Assembly: GCF_018069755.1 (NCBI RefSeq)
Contig: NZ_JAGQDE010000033.1
Coordinates: 1 to 38,899, forward strand
Direction of reading: 5' to 3'
Source: Ideonella aquatica
GTDB lineage: Bacteria > Pseudomonadota > Gammaproteobacteria > Burkholderiales > Burkholderiaceae_C
DNA length: 38,899 bases
The notes under the pieces were generated by a model that ran no database searches, was not told the DNA's origin, and saw only the letters and a program-made list of their open reading frames with translations. Below, one piece after another: positions 8,920 to 18,767 of the stretch. How positions within the stretch are numbered: the stretch's first letter is position 1; each line of letters begins with the position of its first letter. Position numbers and translations under genes: made by a program.

Positions 8920-9423
8920 TCAGCCCGCCACTGCGCCCTGCGAGCGCTCGCGCAGCGTGATCGCCCCCACCGGACACGGCGCCACGCAGGCGCCGCAACC
9001 GGTGCAGGCCCCCAGGTCCACCTGCAGCCGCCAGACGCCGCCGGGCTGCGGCCGAAAGCGCAACGCCCGCGCATCGCAGGCTTCAGCGCAGACGCGGCAC
9101 TCCACGCCGCGCTCGGCCAGGCAGTGACGGGCCACGCTCACGCGCGCGGTGAAGGCGTCGGTGGCCTGCGGGTCCAGCGCGCCGCTGGGGCAGGCGCGTC
9201 GGCAGTCGCCACACAGCGTGCAGCCCTGGCGCGTGAAGGCAATCTGCGGATAGCCGCCATCGCCCGCCGACAGCAGCGCGTGCGGGCAGGCGCGCACGCA
9301 ATCGCCGCAGCGGGTGCAACGCTCGGTGAAGGCGCGCTCAGGCCGCAGCGCCCAGGGCGGCCGCGGCGGCGTGACCACAGCGGGCTGCGCACCGCGCAGG
9401 AACAGACGGCGGCTCGGGTCCAT
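8920..9423 (-). CDS. napF: NapF-type ferredoxin
   Basis: NapF is a cytoplasmic iron-sulfur protein that helps mature NapA. The 167-aa sequence opens with the NapF-style basic start MDPSRRLFLRG and has three [4Fe-4S] motif groups: CTRCGDCVRACP, CTLCGDCRRACP and CTGCGACVAPCP, with an extra CRVCAEAC group between the second and third. The ATG is 4 bp after the regulator stop, so it is probably co-transcribed with dnr. napF is usually found next to napD and napA; here it has moved to the regulator's operon on the opposite strand. Confidence 0.9.
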   Translation of the reverse strand: MDPSRRLFLRGAQPAVVTPPRPPWALRPERAFTERCTRCGDCVRACPHALLSAGDGGYPQIAFTRQGCTLCGDCRRACPSGALDPQATDAFTARVSVARHCLAERGVECRVCAEACDARALRFRPQPGGVWRLQVDLGACTGCGACVAPCPVGAITLRERSQGAVAG

Positions 9424-9427
9424 CCAC

Positions 9428-10174
9428 TCACTGCAGCGGGTGACCGGCCAGGCGGGCCGGGTCGGGGATCAGGATATCGCGCTTGTCGATCGTGATCAGG
9501 CCCTGCGCGGCCAGCTCGTGCAGCACGCGCGAGAAGTACTCGGGCGTCAGCGACAGGCGCGAGGCGATCGTGGCCTTGCTGACCGGCAGAGACACGCGGT
9601 GCTCGCGCGGCGGCAGCGGCATCGGCGTGCCACCGGCATCGGCCAACGTCATGCCGGCGGCATCGTCGGCATGGTCGGGCAGGTCGCGCAGCAGGTAGCC
9701 GATGACGCGCTGCATGCCGCTGTGCAGCGCATAGGCCTGCACATCGTGCACCAGGCCGTGCAGGCGGCGCGAGATGCCGGCCAGCATGCGCAGCGCAAAG
9801 CGCGGGTCGTTCTCGATCTCGCGCAGCACCGCCGCCTTGCCCACCGACAGCAGCAAGGTGTCGTTCAGCGCCTGGGCGTTGATGATGTAGGGCTTGCCGG
9901 TGAACATCAGCGCCTCGGCAAAGCTGTTGCCGGGACCGATCAGCTCGATCACCTTTTCCTGGCCGGCCGGCGACAGCGCAAACAGCTTGACCTGGCCCAT
10001 CACCGTGACGTGCAACTCGTCGCAGGGCTCGCCCAGGCGGAAGACATCCTCGCCGCGCGCAAAGCGGCGCAGCCGACAGCCTTCGGCCAGGCGCTGCAGC
10101 TCCGGCGGCGTCATCTCCTGGAACAGCGGCAACACGGCCAGGTAGCGGGGTATGTCGAAGTGGCGCGCTTCCAT
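9428..10174 (-). CDS. dnr: Crp/Fnr-family regulator, DNR/NnrR-like
   Basis: The 248-aa protein has an N-terminal cyclic-nucleotide-type beta barrel, a dimer helix around residues 110-140 and a C-terminal winged helix (SKATIASRLSLTPEYFSRVLHEL). The recognition helix keeps the E-x-x-S-R contacts of FNR, which read TTGA half-sites. The N-terminus has no FNR-like cysteine cluster (only scattered Cys), so it is not an FNR-type oxygen sensor; heme-based NO sensing as in DNR is the likely alternative. ATG 10174 follows GGAG; codons upstream lack a start signal. A box TTGAC-TCGC-ATCAA lies before it, so it may control itself. It stands between nor and nap, its probable targets. Confidence 0.88.
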   Translation of the reverse strand: MEARHFDIPRYLAVLPLFQEMTPPELQRLAEGCRLRRFARGEDVFRLGEPCDELHVTVMGQVKLFALSPAGQEKVIELIGPGNSFAEALMFTGKPYIINAQALNDTLLLSVGKAAVLREIENDPRFALRMLAGISRRLHGLVHDVQAYALHSGMQRVIGYLLRDLPDHADDAAGMTLADAGGTPMPLPPREHRVSLPVSKATIASRLSLTPEYFSRVLHELAAQGLITIDKRDILIPDPARLAGHPLQ

Positions 10175-10234
10175 CGGTGTCTCCTGCGGCCTTGCGCCGA
10201 GGCGCCATTGTGGTGCGTCGATGCCGCTCAAGTC

Positions 10235-10248
10235 TTGACTCGCATCAA
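10235..10248 (-). promoter_or_regulatory. FNR/DNR-type box before the dnr regulator gene
   Basis: TTGAC-TCGC-ATCAA (+ strand reading) has one imperfect position between arms. On the - strand, CACAAT at 10212-10207 lies 22 bp downstream and matches four of six -10 positions. This gives a transcription start near 10200 and a 26-nt leader, which suggests autoregulation. Confidence 0.65.
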
Positions 10249-10256
10249 GCCACGCA

Positions 10257-12104
10257 TCAAGCACCTGCCAGCCGCGCCTGCACCGCCGCCAGCCGTTGCA
10301 CCAGCGCCTGCGGCCGGTGCACCAGGGCCCAGCCGTGCTCGCCGAAGAGCATCGGCAGGTAGTCGTGGGCCTGCTCGTCGATGGTCACGGCAAACGGGGT
10401 CAGGCCCAGCGCGCGCGCCTCGTGCACCGCGTGGCGCGTGTCCTCCAGGCCCCAGCGGCCCTCGTAGTGGTCCAGGTCGTTGGGCTTGCCGTCGGTGAGC
10501 AGCAGCAGCAGACGCTGGCGTTCGGGGCGCTGGGCCAGGCGCGCGCTGGCATGGCGGATCGCGGCGCCCATGCGGGTGTAGTAGCCGGGCTTGATCGCGC
10601 CCACGCGGGCCTGCGCCGGCGCGGCCCAGCGCTCGTCAAAGCCCTTGAGGTGCTGGATGCGCACCTGCTGGCGGCGCACCGACGAGAAGCCCAGCATCTC
10701 GAAGGCATCGCCGCTGGCCTGCAAGGCCTCGCCGAACACATACAGCGCGTCGCGGATCACATCGATCACGCGGGCGCTGCGCTGCTGGTCGCCGCCACCC
10801 AGCCAGACATGGGCGTCGGTGGACAGCGACAGGTCGGCCAGCAGCAGCGTGGCCAGGCTGCGGCCGCTGCGGCGGGCGCGCTGGAACACCCGCGGCTCGC
10901 CGCTGACCGCGCCCGTGGCGGCATCGATGCGGTGGCGCACCCAGGCGTCGAGGTCGATCTCATCGCCCTCGGCCTCGCCGCGTTGGCGCTCAGGGGCCGC
11001 GCGCAGCAGCTCCAGCCGACGGCGCACCTGGCGCGCGGTGCGGCGCAGCTCGGGCGTGGGCACGAAGGCGGCCGGCGCCGGCGCCACCACCCGCTGCACC
11101 GCGCAGTGGTCGGCCAGCAGGCGCTGGCGCTTCCAGTCCCATTCGGGCAGGCGCTCGGGCGCGCCCAGCGGCTGGTCGTCCACCGCGGCGCTGGGCAGGT
11201 CCAGGTCAAAGCGCACCCGCGAGGCGCTGCGCTGACCATCGGGGGCGATGGCCAGGCGGTCCATGTCGTTGGCGGCCTGCAAGGCATCGGGGTTGTCGTC
11301 GTCATCGGTGGCGCGGTTCACGCGCACGAACTCGCCCCAGCTGAGGATGGACTCGGCGCGGAAGAACATCATCAGCGGCGCGCGCGGGGTGTCGTGGGCC
11401 ACCCGCTCGGCGCGGCGGCGCGTGCGGTCGCTGACGGTGTCGCCGGCCGCGGGGGCATCACCGCTGGGGTCGCGGCGGCCGGACGCCGCGGCCGCCGGCA
11501 CGGCGCTCGCCTCCAGCCACAGCCACACCGGCGCCACGTCGGCCGGGCCGATGCCGGTGTCCAGCGGCACCGGCTGGCCGCGCAGGGTCTGTTGCACCAG
11601 GCGCTCGGCGCGGGCCGCGCCGCCACGCAGCGTGCCGGGCGCCGGGCGCTGGGCCAGGTGGGCCGCCAGCAGGCGCGCATGGCGCTGGCGCAGGCCGGGC
11701 CATTGCTGCAGCGCGGCGGCGCTGGCGCGGGTCTGGTCCACCAGCCAGTCGCCCGTTGGCGCGTCGTGCGCCGCCAGGGCCGCGAGCCAGATGTAGAGGT
11801 CACGGTTCAGGGAGCGCTCAGCGAACACCGCCAGGCGCGGCGGCAGGGCCAGCACCTGTTCGCTGAGCTGACCCACGGCAGCGCGCTGGCCGCTGCCGGC
11901 CAGGCGCTGCAGCCAGTCTCGCGGGCCGCCCACGGCACGCTCGCCCACGGGCGCCAGGCGCACCGCGCTGTCACCACCCCCGGCGCGGAACAGCAGCGCC
12001 AGTGTGCGCTGCACCTCTTCCAGCGTGACCGCCGCTGCCGCATGCTCGCGCGAGGCGGCCTGGGTGACCAGGCGATGCCACTGCCGACCAATCCACTCTT
12101 CCAC
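10257..12104 (-). CDS. norD: NorD, VWA-domain NO reductase activation protein
   Basis: NorD works with the AAA+ protein NorQ to activate the NorBC NO reductase, probably by helping insert its non-heme iron. The 615-aa protein ends in a von Willebrand A domain with a MIDAS-like DLSLSTD and LLLTDGKPND; the N-terminal two thirds are the poorly characterised NorD region. I chose GTG 12104: it follows GGGGAG at suitable spacing and sits one base after the stop of the previous gene. The open frame continues upstream to 12434 but only as a shadow of that gene. Confidence 0.9.
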   Translation of the reverse strand: MEEWIGRQWHRLVTQAASREHAAAAVTLEEVQRTLALLFRAGGGDSAVRLAPVGERAVGGPRDWLQRLAGSGQRAAVGQLSEQVLALPPRLAVFAERSLNRDLYIWLAALAAHDAPTGDWLVDQTRASAAALQQWPGLRQRHARLLAAHLAQRPAPGTLRGGAARAERLVQQTLRGQPVPLDTGIGPADVAPVWLWLEASAVPAAAASGRRDPSGDAPAAGDTVSDRTRRRAERVAHDTPRAPLMMFFRAESILSWGEFVRVNRATDDDDNPDALQAANDMDRLAIAPDGQRSASRVRFDLDLPSAAVDDQPLGAPERLPEWDWKRQRLLADHCAVQRVVAPAPAAFVPTPELRRTARQVRRRLELLRAAPERQRGEAEGDEIDLDAWVRHRIDAATGAVSGEPRVFQRARRSGRSLATLLLADLSLSTDAHVWLGGGDQQRSARVIDVIRDALYVFGEALQASGDAFEMLGFSSVRRQQVRIQHLKGFDERWAAPAQARVGAIKPGYYTRMGAAIRHASARLAQRPERQRLLLLLTDGKPNDLDHYEGRWGLEDTRHAVHEARALGLTPFAVTIDEQAHDYLPMLFGEHGWALVHRPQALVQRLAAVQARLAGA

Positions 12105-12105
12105 C

Positions 12106-13038
12106 TCAAGCTCCCCGGTCTTCGCGCCGCTGGCGCAGGGTTTCGCGCACCGCATCGGCACCGATGCGCCACTCCAGCACCGGCGCGCGACCGCGCGCCG
12201 ATTGCGACTCGTCGCAGGCCTGCAGGCACTGGCCGCACTGCACGCAGCTGAACATGCGGCGCTTGATGTCGCGCGGGTGCAGGCGCATCGGGCAGCCGCG
12301 GTCACAGGCGGCGCCCTGGCCGAAGCGCTGTGTCGCGCAGCCCTGGCAGTCGCGCGCCTTCGCGCGGTCAAAGGCCACCACCAGGCCCTTGGGGTTGGCC
12401 ATCCAGACCAGGCTCTGGAACAGGCCCACGGCACAGCCGAAACGGCAGAACAGGTGGCGCGCCAGCACGAACTCGGCGGTGAACACCGCCGTGGCGATGG
12501 CCAGGAAACGCGCCTGGTTGGGGGTCAGCGTGCCGTGCACAAGGCCGCCCCAGACTTCGGCGGGCGGCAGCAGGTAGCTCAGCAGCGTGATCGCCCACAA
12601 CGCACCGCACAGGGCGCTGAGCAGGAAGAACACCGGCCACCAGCGCGCATCCGCCGGCCGGTCATCGCGCGGCGTGGCCGAGCGGTCCCACAGGCTCCAC
12701 TTGGCACAGGCGCGGTGCAGCGTGGCATTGAGCAGCTCGACGATCGAGAAGTGCGGACACAGCCAGCCGCAGTACACCCGGCCCCAGCGCCAGGCCACGG
12801 CCAGGAACGCGGCCACGGCCAGCAGCCCCGGCAGAAAGCCCTTGAGCAGGATGCCCAGCGCGGCCTGGGTGGCGTCGATGCGCCCGGCGCGGAAGTCGTC
12901 GATGCCCAGCGTCCAGCGCTGACCCAGGAACCACAGCTGCGCCTCGTGCAGGTCGAAGCGCAGCCAGTCCAGGGCCGGCGCGATCAGGAACAGCGCAAAG
13001 AACGCGAGTTGGAAAAGGCGACGGTGGCGGGGCGGCAT
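12106..13038 (-). CDS. NapH/CcoG-like membrane polyferredoxin in the nor operon
   Basis: The 310-aa protein has about four hydrophobic spans and two CxxxCP-type membrane motifs (CGWLCPHF, CRFGCAVG). It ends with the cysteine groups CQGCATQRFGQGAACDRGCP and CVQCGQCLQACD. This is the layout of NapH, NosR C-terminal and CcoG proteins, which move electrons across the membrane or reduce metals. It lies between norQ and norD (gap 65 bp before, 1 bp after), so it probably serves NO reductase assembly or electron supply; the exact role is not known to me. ATG 13038 is likely, though a TTG at 13050 is possible and neither has a strong ribosome site. Confidence 0.8.
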   Translation of the reverse strand: MPPRHRRLFQLAFFALFLIAPALDWLRFDLHEAQLWFLGQRWTLGIDDFRAGRIDATQAALGILLKGFLPGLLAVAAFLAVAWRWGRVYCGWLCPHFSIVELLNATLHRACAKWSLWDRSATPRDDRPADARWWPVFFLLSALCGALWAITLLSYLLPPAEVWGGLVHGTLTPNQARFLAIATAVFTAEFVLARHLFCRFGCAVGLFQSLVWMANPKGLVVAFDRAKARDCQGCATQRFGQGAACDRGCPMRLHPRDIKRRMFSCVQCGQCLQACDESQSARGRAPVLEWRIGADAVRETLRQRREDRGA

Positions 13039-13103
13039 GGGGTTACGCAACGAAGAAGGAGAGCGGGCCGCACCCAGGAAAGGCCACTGTCGCGCAAAAG
13101 GGT

Positions 13104-13904
13104 TCAGAGACTGGCCTCGACCACCTCGGCCAGCGCCGCCGCGGTGTCGGCGTCATCGGTCAGCGCATCGACGATGGCGGCGCGGCAGGCCGCCCGCAGC
13201 GGCAGGCCATCGGCGGACAGACGTGCGGCCATCACCAGCAGGCGGGTGGAGGCGGTCTCCTCCAGGTCGTGGCCGGTCAGGCGGCGCAGGCCCTGCGCCA
13301 GGTGCACCAGCTGGGCAGCCACGCCGGCATCGACGCCCGCCTCGGCCTGCACGATGGCGCGCTCGGTGGCCGCATCGGGGTAGCCGAAGTCCAGGGCCAC
13401 GAAGCGCTGGCGCGTGCTGGGCTTGAGGCTCTTGAGCAGGTTCTGGTAGCCCGGGTTGTAGCTGATGACCAGCATGAAGCCGGGCGGCGCCTGCAGCTGC
13501 TCGCCGGTGCGCTCGATCGGCAACTGGCGTCGGTCGTCGGCCAGCGGGTGCAGCACCACGGTGGTGTCCTTGCGCGCCTCCACCACCTCGTCGAGGTAGC
13601 AGATCGCACCGCTGCGCACCGCGCGGGCCAGCGGGCCGTCATGCCACTCGGTGCCCTGCGGGCCGATCAGGTGGCGGCCCACCAGGTCGGCGGCGCCCAG
13701 GTCATCGTGGCAGCTCACCGTCACCAGCGGCCGGCCCAGGCGGGCCGCCATGTGCTCGACGAAGCGGGTCTTGCCGCAGCCGGTGGGGCCCTTGATCAGC
13801 ACCGGCAGGCGCTGGCGCCAGGCGTGGGTGAACAAGGCCACCTCGCCGCCCTGCGGCGCATAGAAGGGCAGCCCGGCCAGGTGCTGCTGTTCGGCGTGGT
13901 CCAT
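13104..13904 (-). CDS. norQ: NorQ, MoxR-type AAA+ ATPase
   Basis: NorQ is a cytoplasmic ATPase that pairs with NorD to make NO reductase active. The 266-aa protein has Walker A GPTGCGKT, Walker B ICYLDEVVEA and the sensor-like SYNPGYQ, with the length usual for NorQ/CbbQ. The ATG begins one base after the norB stop, so norB and norQ are probably translated together. The upstream reading frame to 13955 overlaps norB and is not used. Confidence 0.95.
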   Translation of the reverse strand: MDHAEQQHLAGLPFYAPQGGEVALFTHAWRQRLPVLIKGPTGCGKTRFVEHMAARLGRPLVTVSCHDDLGAADLVGRHLIGPQGTEWHDGPLARAVRSGAICYLDEVVEARKDTTVVLHPLADDRRQLPIERTGEQLQAPPGFMLVISYNPGYQNLLKSLKPSTRQRFVALDFGYPDAATERAIVQAEAGVDAGVAAQLVHLAQGLRRLTGHDLEETASTRLLVMAARLSADGLPLRAACRAAIVDALTDDADTAAALAEVVEASL

Positions 13905-13905
13905 C

Positions 13906-15809
<1,904 letters not shown>

Positions 15810-15868
15810 GGACAAGCCCTCCTCGTTGGACGATGGGCGAATCCTCCTGTTTTGCTCGGGTTCTTTCC

Positions 15869-15882
15869 TTGAACCGGTTCAA
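15869..15882 (-). promoter_or_regulatory. FNR/DNR-type box before norC
   Basis: TTGAACCGGTTCAA lies inside an 18-bp perfect palindrome (15867-15884). Its 14-bp core is identical to the napA box. On the - strand, GAGGAT at 15846-15841 stands at the 22-bp spacing used at the other boxes; transcription would start near 15834, with a leader of about 25 nt. Confidence 0.8.
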
Positions 15883-15902
15883 GGATGCGGACGACGTTGC
15901 GT

Positions 15903-16958
15903 TCAGAGCCGCGCGAGCGCGGTGATGACGTCGGTCTGTGTGAGGATGCCGACCAGGCGTCGGTCGGCGCCGATCACCGGCAGGTGGTGGTGGCCCTCAT
16001 GGCTGAACAGCGGCAGCAGATCGGCCAGCGGACGCTCGGCGCTGGCCACCCGCACCTGGCGCGACATCACCTGGGCGACGGTGGTGGTGGCCGGATCTGC
16101 GGGGCCGCGCAGATCGGCCCGGGTGACGATGCCCACCACATGCTCGTCGGCATCGACCACCGGCAGCGCCTTCACCTGGGCCTCGGCCAGCACGCGCAGG
16201 GCCTGTTCCAGCGTGGTGAAGGTGCGCGCCCGCAGCGGTTGGGCGGTCATCACGTCCTGGCAGCGGATCGCGCGCAGACGGCGCGACACCGCCTGCTGCT
16301 CGGCATCGGCCAGCAGACCGCGCAGATCGTCGCGCGGCAGATCGACGATCTGGTTGTAGTGGGCCAGCGCCGTGTCCAGGTCGCTGTCGCTGAAGTCCCA
16401 GGCCCGGGTGGGGGCCGGCGCTGCCTGGGGTGCGTGGGGATAGGGTCGCCCGGTGGCGCTGTTCCAGGCCCAGCCGGCCAGCACCAGCACCAGCGAGTCC
16501 AGCAGCACCGGGTCGAGCGCATAACTGGCCTGGTGGGCTGGCAGCAGCACCGCCAGCAGCGCCACTGCACCGCCCGGGGGGTGCAGGCAGCGCAGCGCCA
16601 GCATCGCCGCCATCGCGCCGCCCACGGCGACCGCCGCGGCCAGCGCTGGCCAGGGCAGCCAGCTCGCGCAGGCCCAGCCGACCAGGGCCGACACCGCGTT
16701 GCCCGCCAGCACCGGCCAGGGTTGAGCCAGCGGACTGGCCGGCAGCGCGAACACCAGCACCGCGCTGGCCCCCAGCGGCGCCATCAGCCAGGGCAGGCCG
16801 GGCGCCGGCGGCCACCACGGCGCCAGCAGCGCGGCCAGCGCGACGCCCAGCAAGGCGCCGGCCACGACGCGCAACCGCTCGCGGGCATCAATGGCCAGCG
16901 CGGGCGGGCGCAGGCGTTGCCACCAGGATGGCGTGGACGAGGTCGGCAGCGGCGTCAT
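15903..16958 (-). CDS. HPP-family membrane protein with CBS pair
   Basis: The 351-aa protein has an N-terminal HPP domain of about four hydrophobic helices (MAPLGASAVLVFALP and the diagnostic LHPPGGAVAL). A C-terminal pair of CBS domains follows (VMTAQP...VVGIVTRADL and VMSRQV...LVGILTQTDV). CBS pairs bind adenine nucleotides and regulate transport or enzymes. HPP-CBS genes recur near denitrification genes, and some HPP proteins have been linked to nitrite transport; the role here is inference. ATG 16958 was preferred over the open frame up to 17018. It ends 20 bp before the norC box and is divergent from nnrS. Confidence 0.85.
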   Translation of the reverse strand: MTPLPTSSTPSWWQRLRPPALAIDARERLRVVAGALLGVALAALLAPWWPPAPGLPWLMAPLGASAVLVFALPASPLAQPWPVLAGNAVSALVGWACASWLPWPALAAAVAVGGAMAAMLALRCLHPPGGAVALLAVLLPAHQASYALDPVLLDSLVLVLAGWAWNSATGRPYPHAPQAAPAPTRAWDFSDSDLDTALAHYNQIVDLPRDDLRGLLADAEQQAVSRRLRAIRCQDVMTAQPLRARTFTTLEQALRVLAEAQVKALPVVDADEHVVGIVTRADLRGPADPATTTVAQVMSRQVRVASAERPLADLLPLFSHEGHHHLPVIGADRRLVGILTQTDVITALARL

Positions 16959-17044
16959 GGCCCCGCACTTTATAAGATATATGTACGGGTTTGCTTTTAG
17001 ACGCGCCACCCGGGACAATCGGGTTCTCCCTGATCTCTCCCGCC
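16959..17044. promoter_or_regulatory. Divergent control region of HPP-CBS and nnrS, possible NsrR half-site
   Basis: The 86-bp gap is AT-rich for this genome, with TATAAGATATATG at about 16970-16982. AAGATATAT resembles the AAGATGCATTT half-site of NsrR, whose gene lies two positions downstream. The match is short and the second half is unclear. A -10-like TATAAG lies in the same spot. Confidence 0.35.
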
Positions 17045-18244
17045 ATGGCCACTGTCTTCATTCCCCTCACCGAGCCCATCGGCCGCGCGCCGCGGCCCGG
17101 CCAGTTCGCGCTGTGGGCGCTGGGCTTTCGCCCGTTCTACCTGCTGGCGGCGGCGCTGGCGGCGCTGTCGGTGCCGCTGTGGGCGCTGCAGTTCAGCGGC
17201 TGGCTGGGCACGCCGGTGCTGCGCGGATCGGTCTGGCATGCGCACGAGATGCTGTTCGGCTTCACGCTGGCGGTGGTGGTGGGCTTTCTGTTCACCGCCG
17301 GGCGCAACTGGTCGGGCCAGCCCACGCCGCAGGGCCGTGGGCTGATGGCGCTGGCTGGTCTGTGGCTGCTGGGTCGCGTGCTGGTGCTGACGCCCTGGGC
17401 GGTGGCGGCCCTGGTCGTCAATGTGGCGTTTCCGCTGCTGGCCGCCTGGGGACTGTGGCGCGCCCTGCGGGCCGGAGGCAGCCGACGCAACTATTTCTTC
17501 GTCGGCCTGCTGGTGGCCTTGGCCGTGGCCTGCGCGGCGCTGCACCTGACGCAGATGGGCGCGCTGGTGCTGCCCGCGCGTCTGGGTCTGCCGGTGGCGC
17601 TGGACCTGATGATGTTCATCGTCGCGGTGATGGCCGGGCGCGTGGTGCCGATGTTCACCAACAACGGCATTGCAGGACTGCAGGCGAGCCGCCATGCACC
17701 GCTGGAGCGGGTGGCGCTGGGCAGCGTGCTGGCCTTGCTGGCCTGCGACCTGCTGGGCGCACCCGGCCCGCTGCCCGCGGTGGTGCTGCTCACGGCGCTG
17801 GCGGCGCACACCGCCCGCTGGTGGTGTTGGCAGCCGTGGCGCACCGCCTCCAACCCGCTGGTTTGGGTGCTGCACCTGGCCTATGCCTGGCTGCCGGTGC
17901 ACCTGGCGCTGCGCCTGGGCAGCGAGCTCGGTGGGGTGCCGCCGGGGCTGGCCACGCATGCGCTGACCGTGGGCCTGATCGGCGGCATGACGCTGGGCAT
18001 GATGACCCGCACCGCGCTGGGGCACACCGGCCGGCCGCTGCGTGCGGGCCGGTTGGAGGTGACCGCCTACCTCAGCGTCACCGCCGCGGCGCTGGTGCGC
18101 GTGGGGGTGCCGCTGTTGTGGCCGGCGCTGCTGCCGCAGGCCGCGCTGGTGTCGGCACTGCTGTGGTCGCTGGCCTATACCTTGTACCTGTGGCGCTACG
18201 GGCCTTGGCTGTGCCGCGCGCGCGTGGACGGCCAACCGGGCTGA
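17045..18244 (+). CDS. nnrS: NnrS, heme-copper membrane protein of NO stress
   Basis: NnrS is an inner-membrane protein that protects cells from NO stress. The 399-aa protein has about 12 hydrophobic spans and the family's hallmark segments: LGFRPFYLLAA near the start, WHAHEMLFGF, GRVVPMFTNN and LGHTGRPL. ATG 17045 opens at the conserved N-terminus; the frame is open from 16991 but without start signals. The stop lies 10 bp before nsrR, so the two are probably one transcript. Confidence 0.94.
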   Translation: MATVFIPLTEPIGRAPRPGQFALWALGFRPFYLLAAALAALSVPLWALQFSGWLGTPVLRGSVWHAHEMLFGFTLAVVVGFLFTAGRNWSGQPTPQGRGLMALAGLWLLGRVLVLTPWAVAALVVNVAFPLLAAWGLWRALRAGGSRRNYFFVGLLVALAVACAALHLTQMGALVLPARLGLPVALDLMMFIVAVMAGRVVPMFTNNGIAGLQASRHAPLERVALGSVLALLACDLLGAPGPLPAVVLLTALAAHTARWWCWQPWRTASNPLVWVLHLAYAWLPVHLALRLGSELGGVPPGLATHALTVGLIGGMTLGMMTRTALGHTGRPLRAGRLEVTAYLSVTAAALVRVGVPLLWPALLPQAALVSALLWSLAYTLYLWRYGPWLCRARVDGQPG

Positions 18245-18254
18245 CAATCACGCC

Positions 18255-18707
18255 ATGCGCCTGACCCAGATGACCGACTATTCGCTGCGCCTGCTGATCT
18301 ACGTGGGCCGGCAGCGCGGCGACCGCCTGTGCACCATCGCCGAGGTGGCCGAGGCCTTCGAGCTGTCGCAGGCCCACCTGATGAAGATCACCCACCAGCT
18401 GGGCCTGGCCGGCTGGCTGCAGACGGTGCGCGGCAAGGGCGGTGGCATGCGGCTGGCGCTGCCGCCCGAGCAGATCAACCTGGGCGCACTGGTGCGCAGC
18501 ATCGAGCCCGATTTCGCGCTGGTCGAGTGCCTGGGCGATCACCCCGAAGGCTGCAAGCTCACCGGTGGTTGCCGCCTGACCGGCGTCTTCAACCGCGCGC
18601 TGGCGGCCTTCATGGCCGAACTCGACCAGCAGACCCTGGCCGATGTGCTGCCGGTGGGCCGCGCCGCCTGGGCGCGCGTGTCTCCGCCCGTGGCCCGCGC
18701 CGGCTGA
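18255..18707 (+). CDS. nsrR: NsrR-type Rrf2 regulator
   Basis: The 150-aa protein is an Rrf2 winged-helix regulator starting MRLTQMTDYSLRLLIYV, the common NsrR beginning. Three cysteines (C-x7-C-x5-C in ECLGDHPEGCKLTGGC) provide the cluster ligands. NsrR holds a [Fe-S] cluster that NO destroys, which lifts repression of detoxification genes. It sits directly behind nnrS, a known type of NsrR target. No full operator could be fixed, only a possible half-site before nnrS. Confidence 0.9.
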   Translation: MRLTQMTDYSLRLLIYVGRQRGDRLCTIAEVAEAFELSQAHLMKITHQLGLAGWLQTVRGKGGGMRLALPPEQINLGALVRSIEPDFALVECLGDHPEGCKLTGGCRLTGVFNRALAAFMAELDQQTLADVLPVGRAAWARVSPPVARAG

Positions 18708-18738
18708 GCGGCTCCGCGCCCGTCCCTCTTTGATTTCC

Positions 18739-18757
18739 GGCCCGCCTGTGGCGGGCC
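18739..18757 (+). other. Perfect hairpin just before ccoG
   Basis: GGCCCGCC-TGT-GGCGGGCC is an 8-bp stem with a 3-nt loop, ending 10 bases before the ATG at 18768. There is no T-run after it. It could act as an nsrR 3' stabiliser or fold over the ccoG ribosome site. Confidence 0.6.
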
Positions 18758-18767
18758 TGCTGTGCTG

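Noticed and set aside
12104-12434. 110-residue N-terminal extension of norD
   Set aside because: It overlaps the polyferredoxin gene, has an Arg/Ala-rich shadow composition, and a GTG with a ribosome site exists at 12104.
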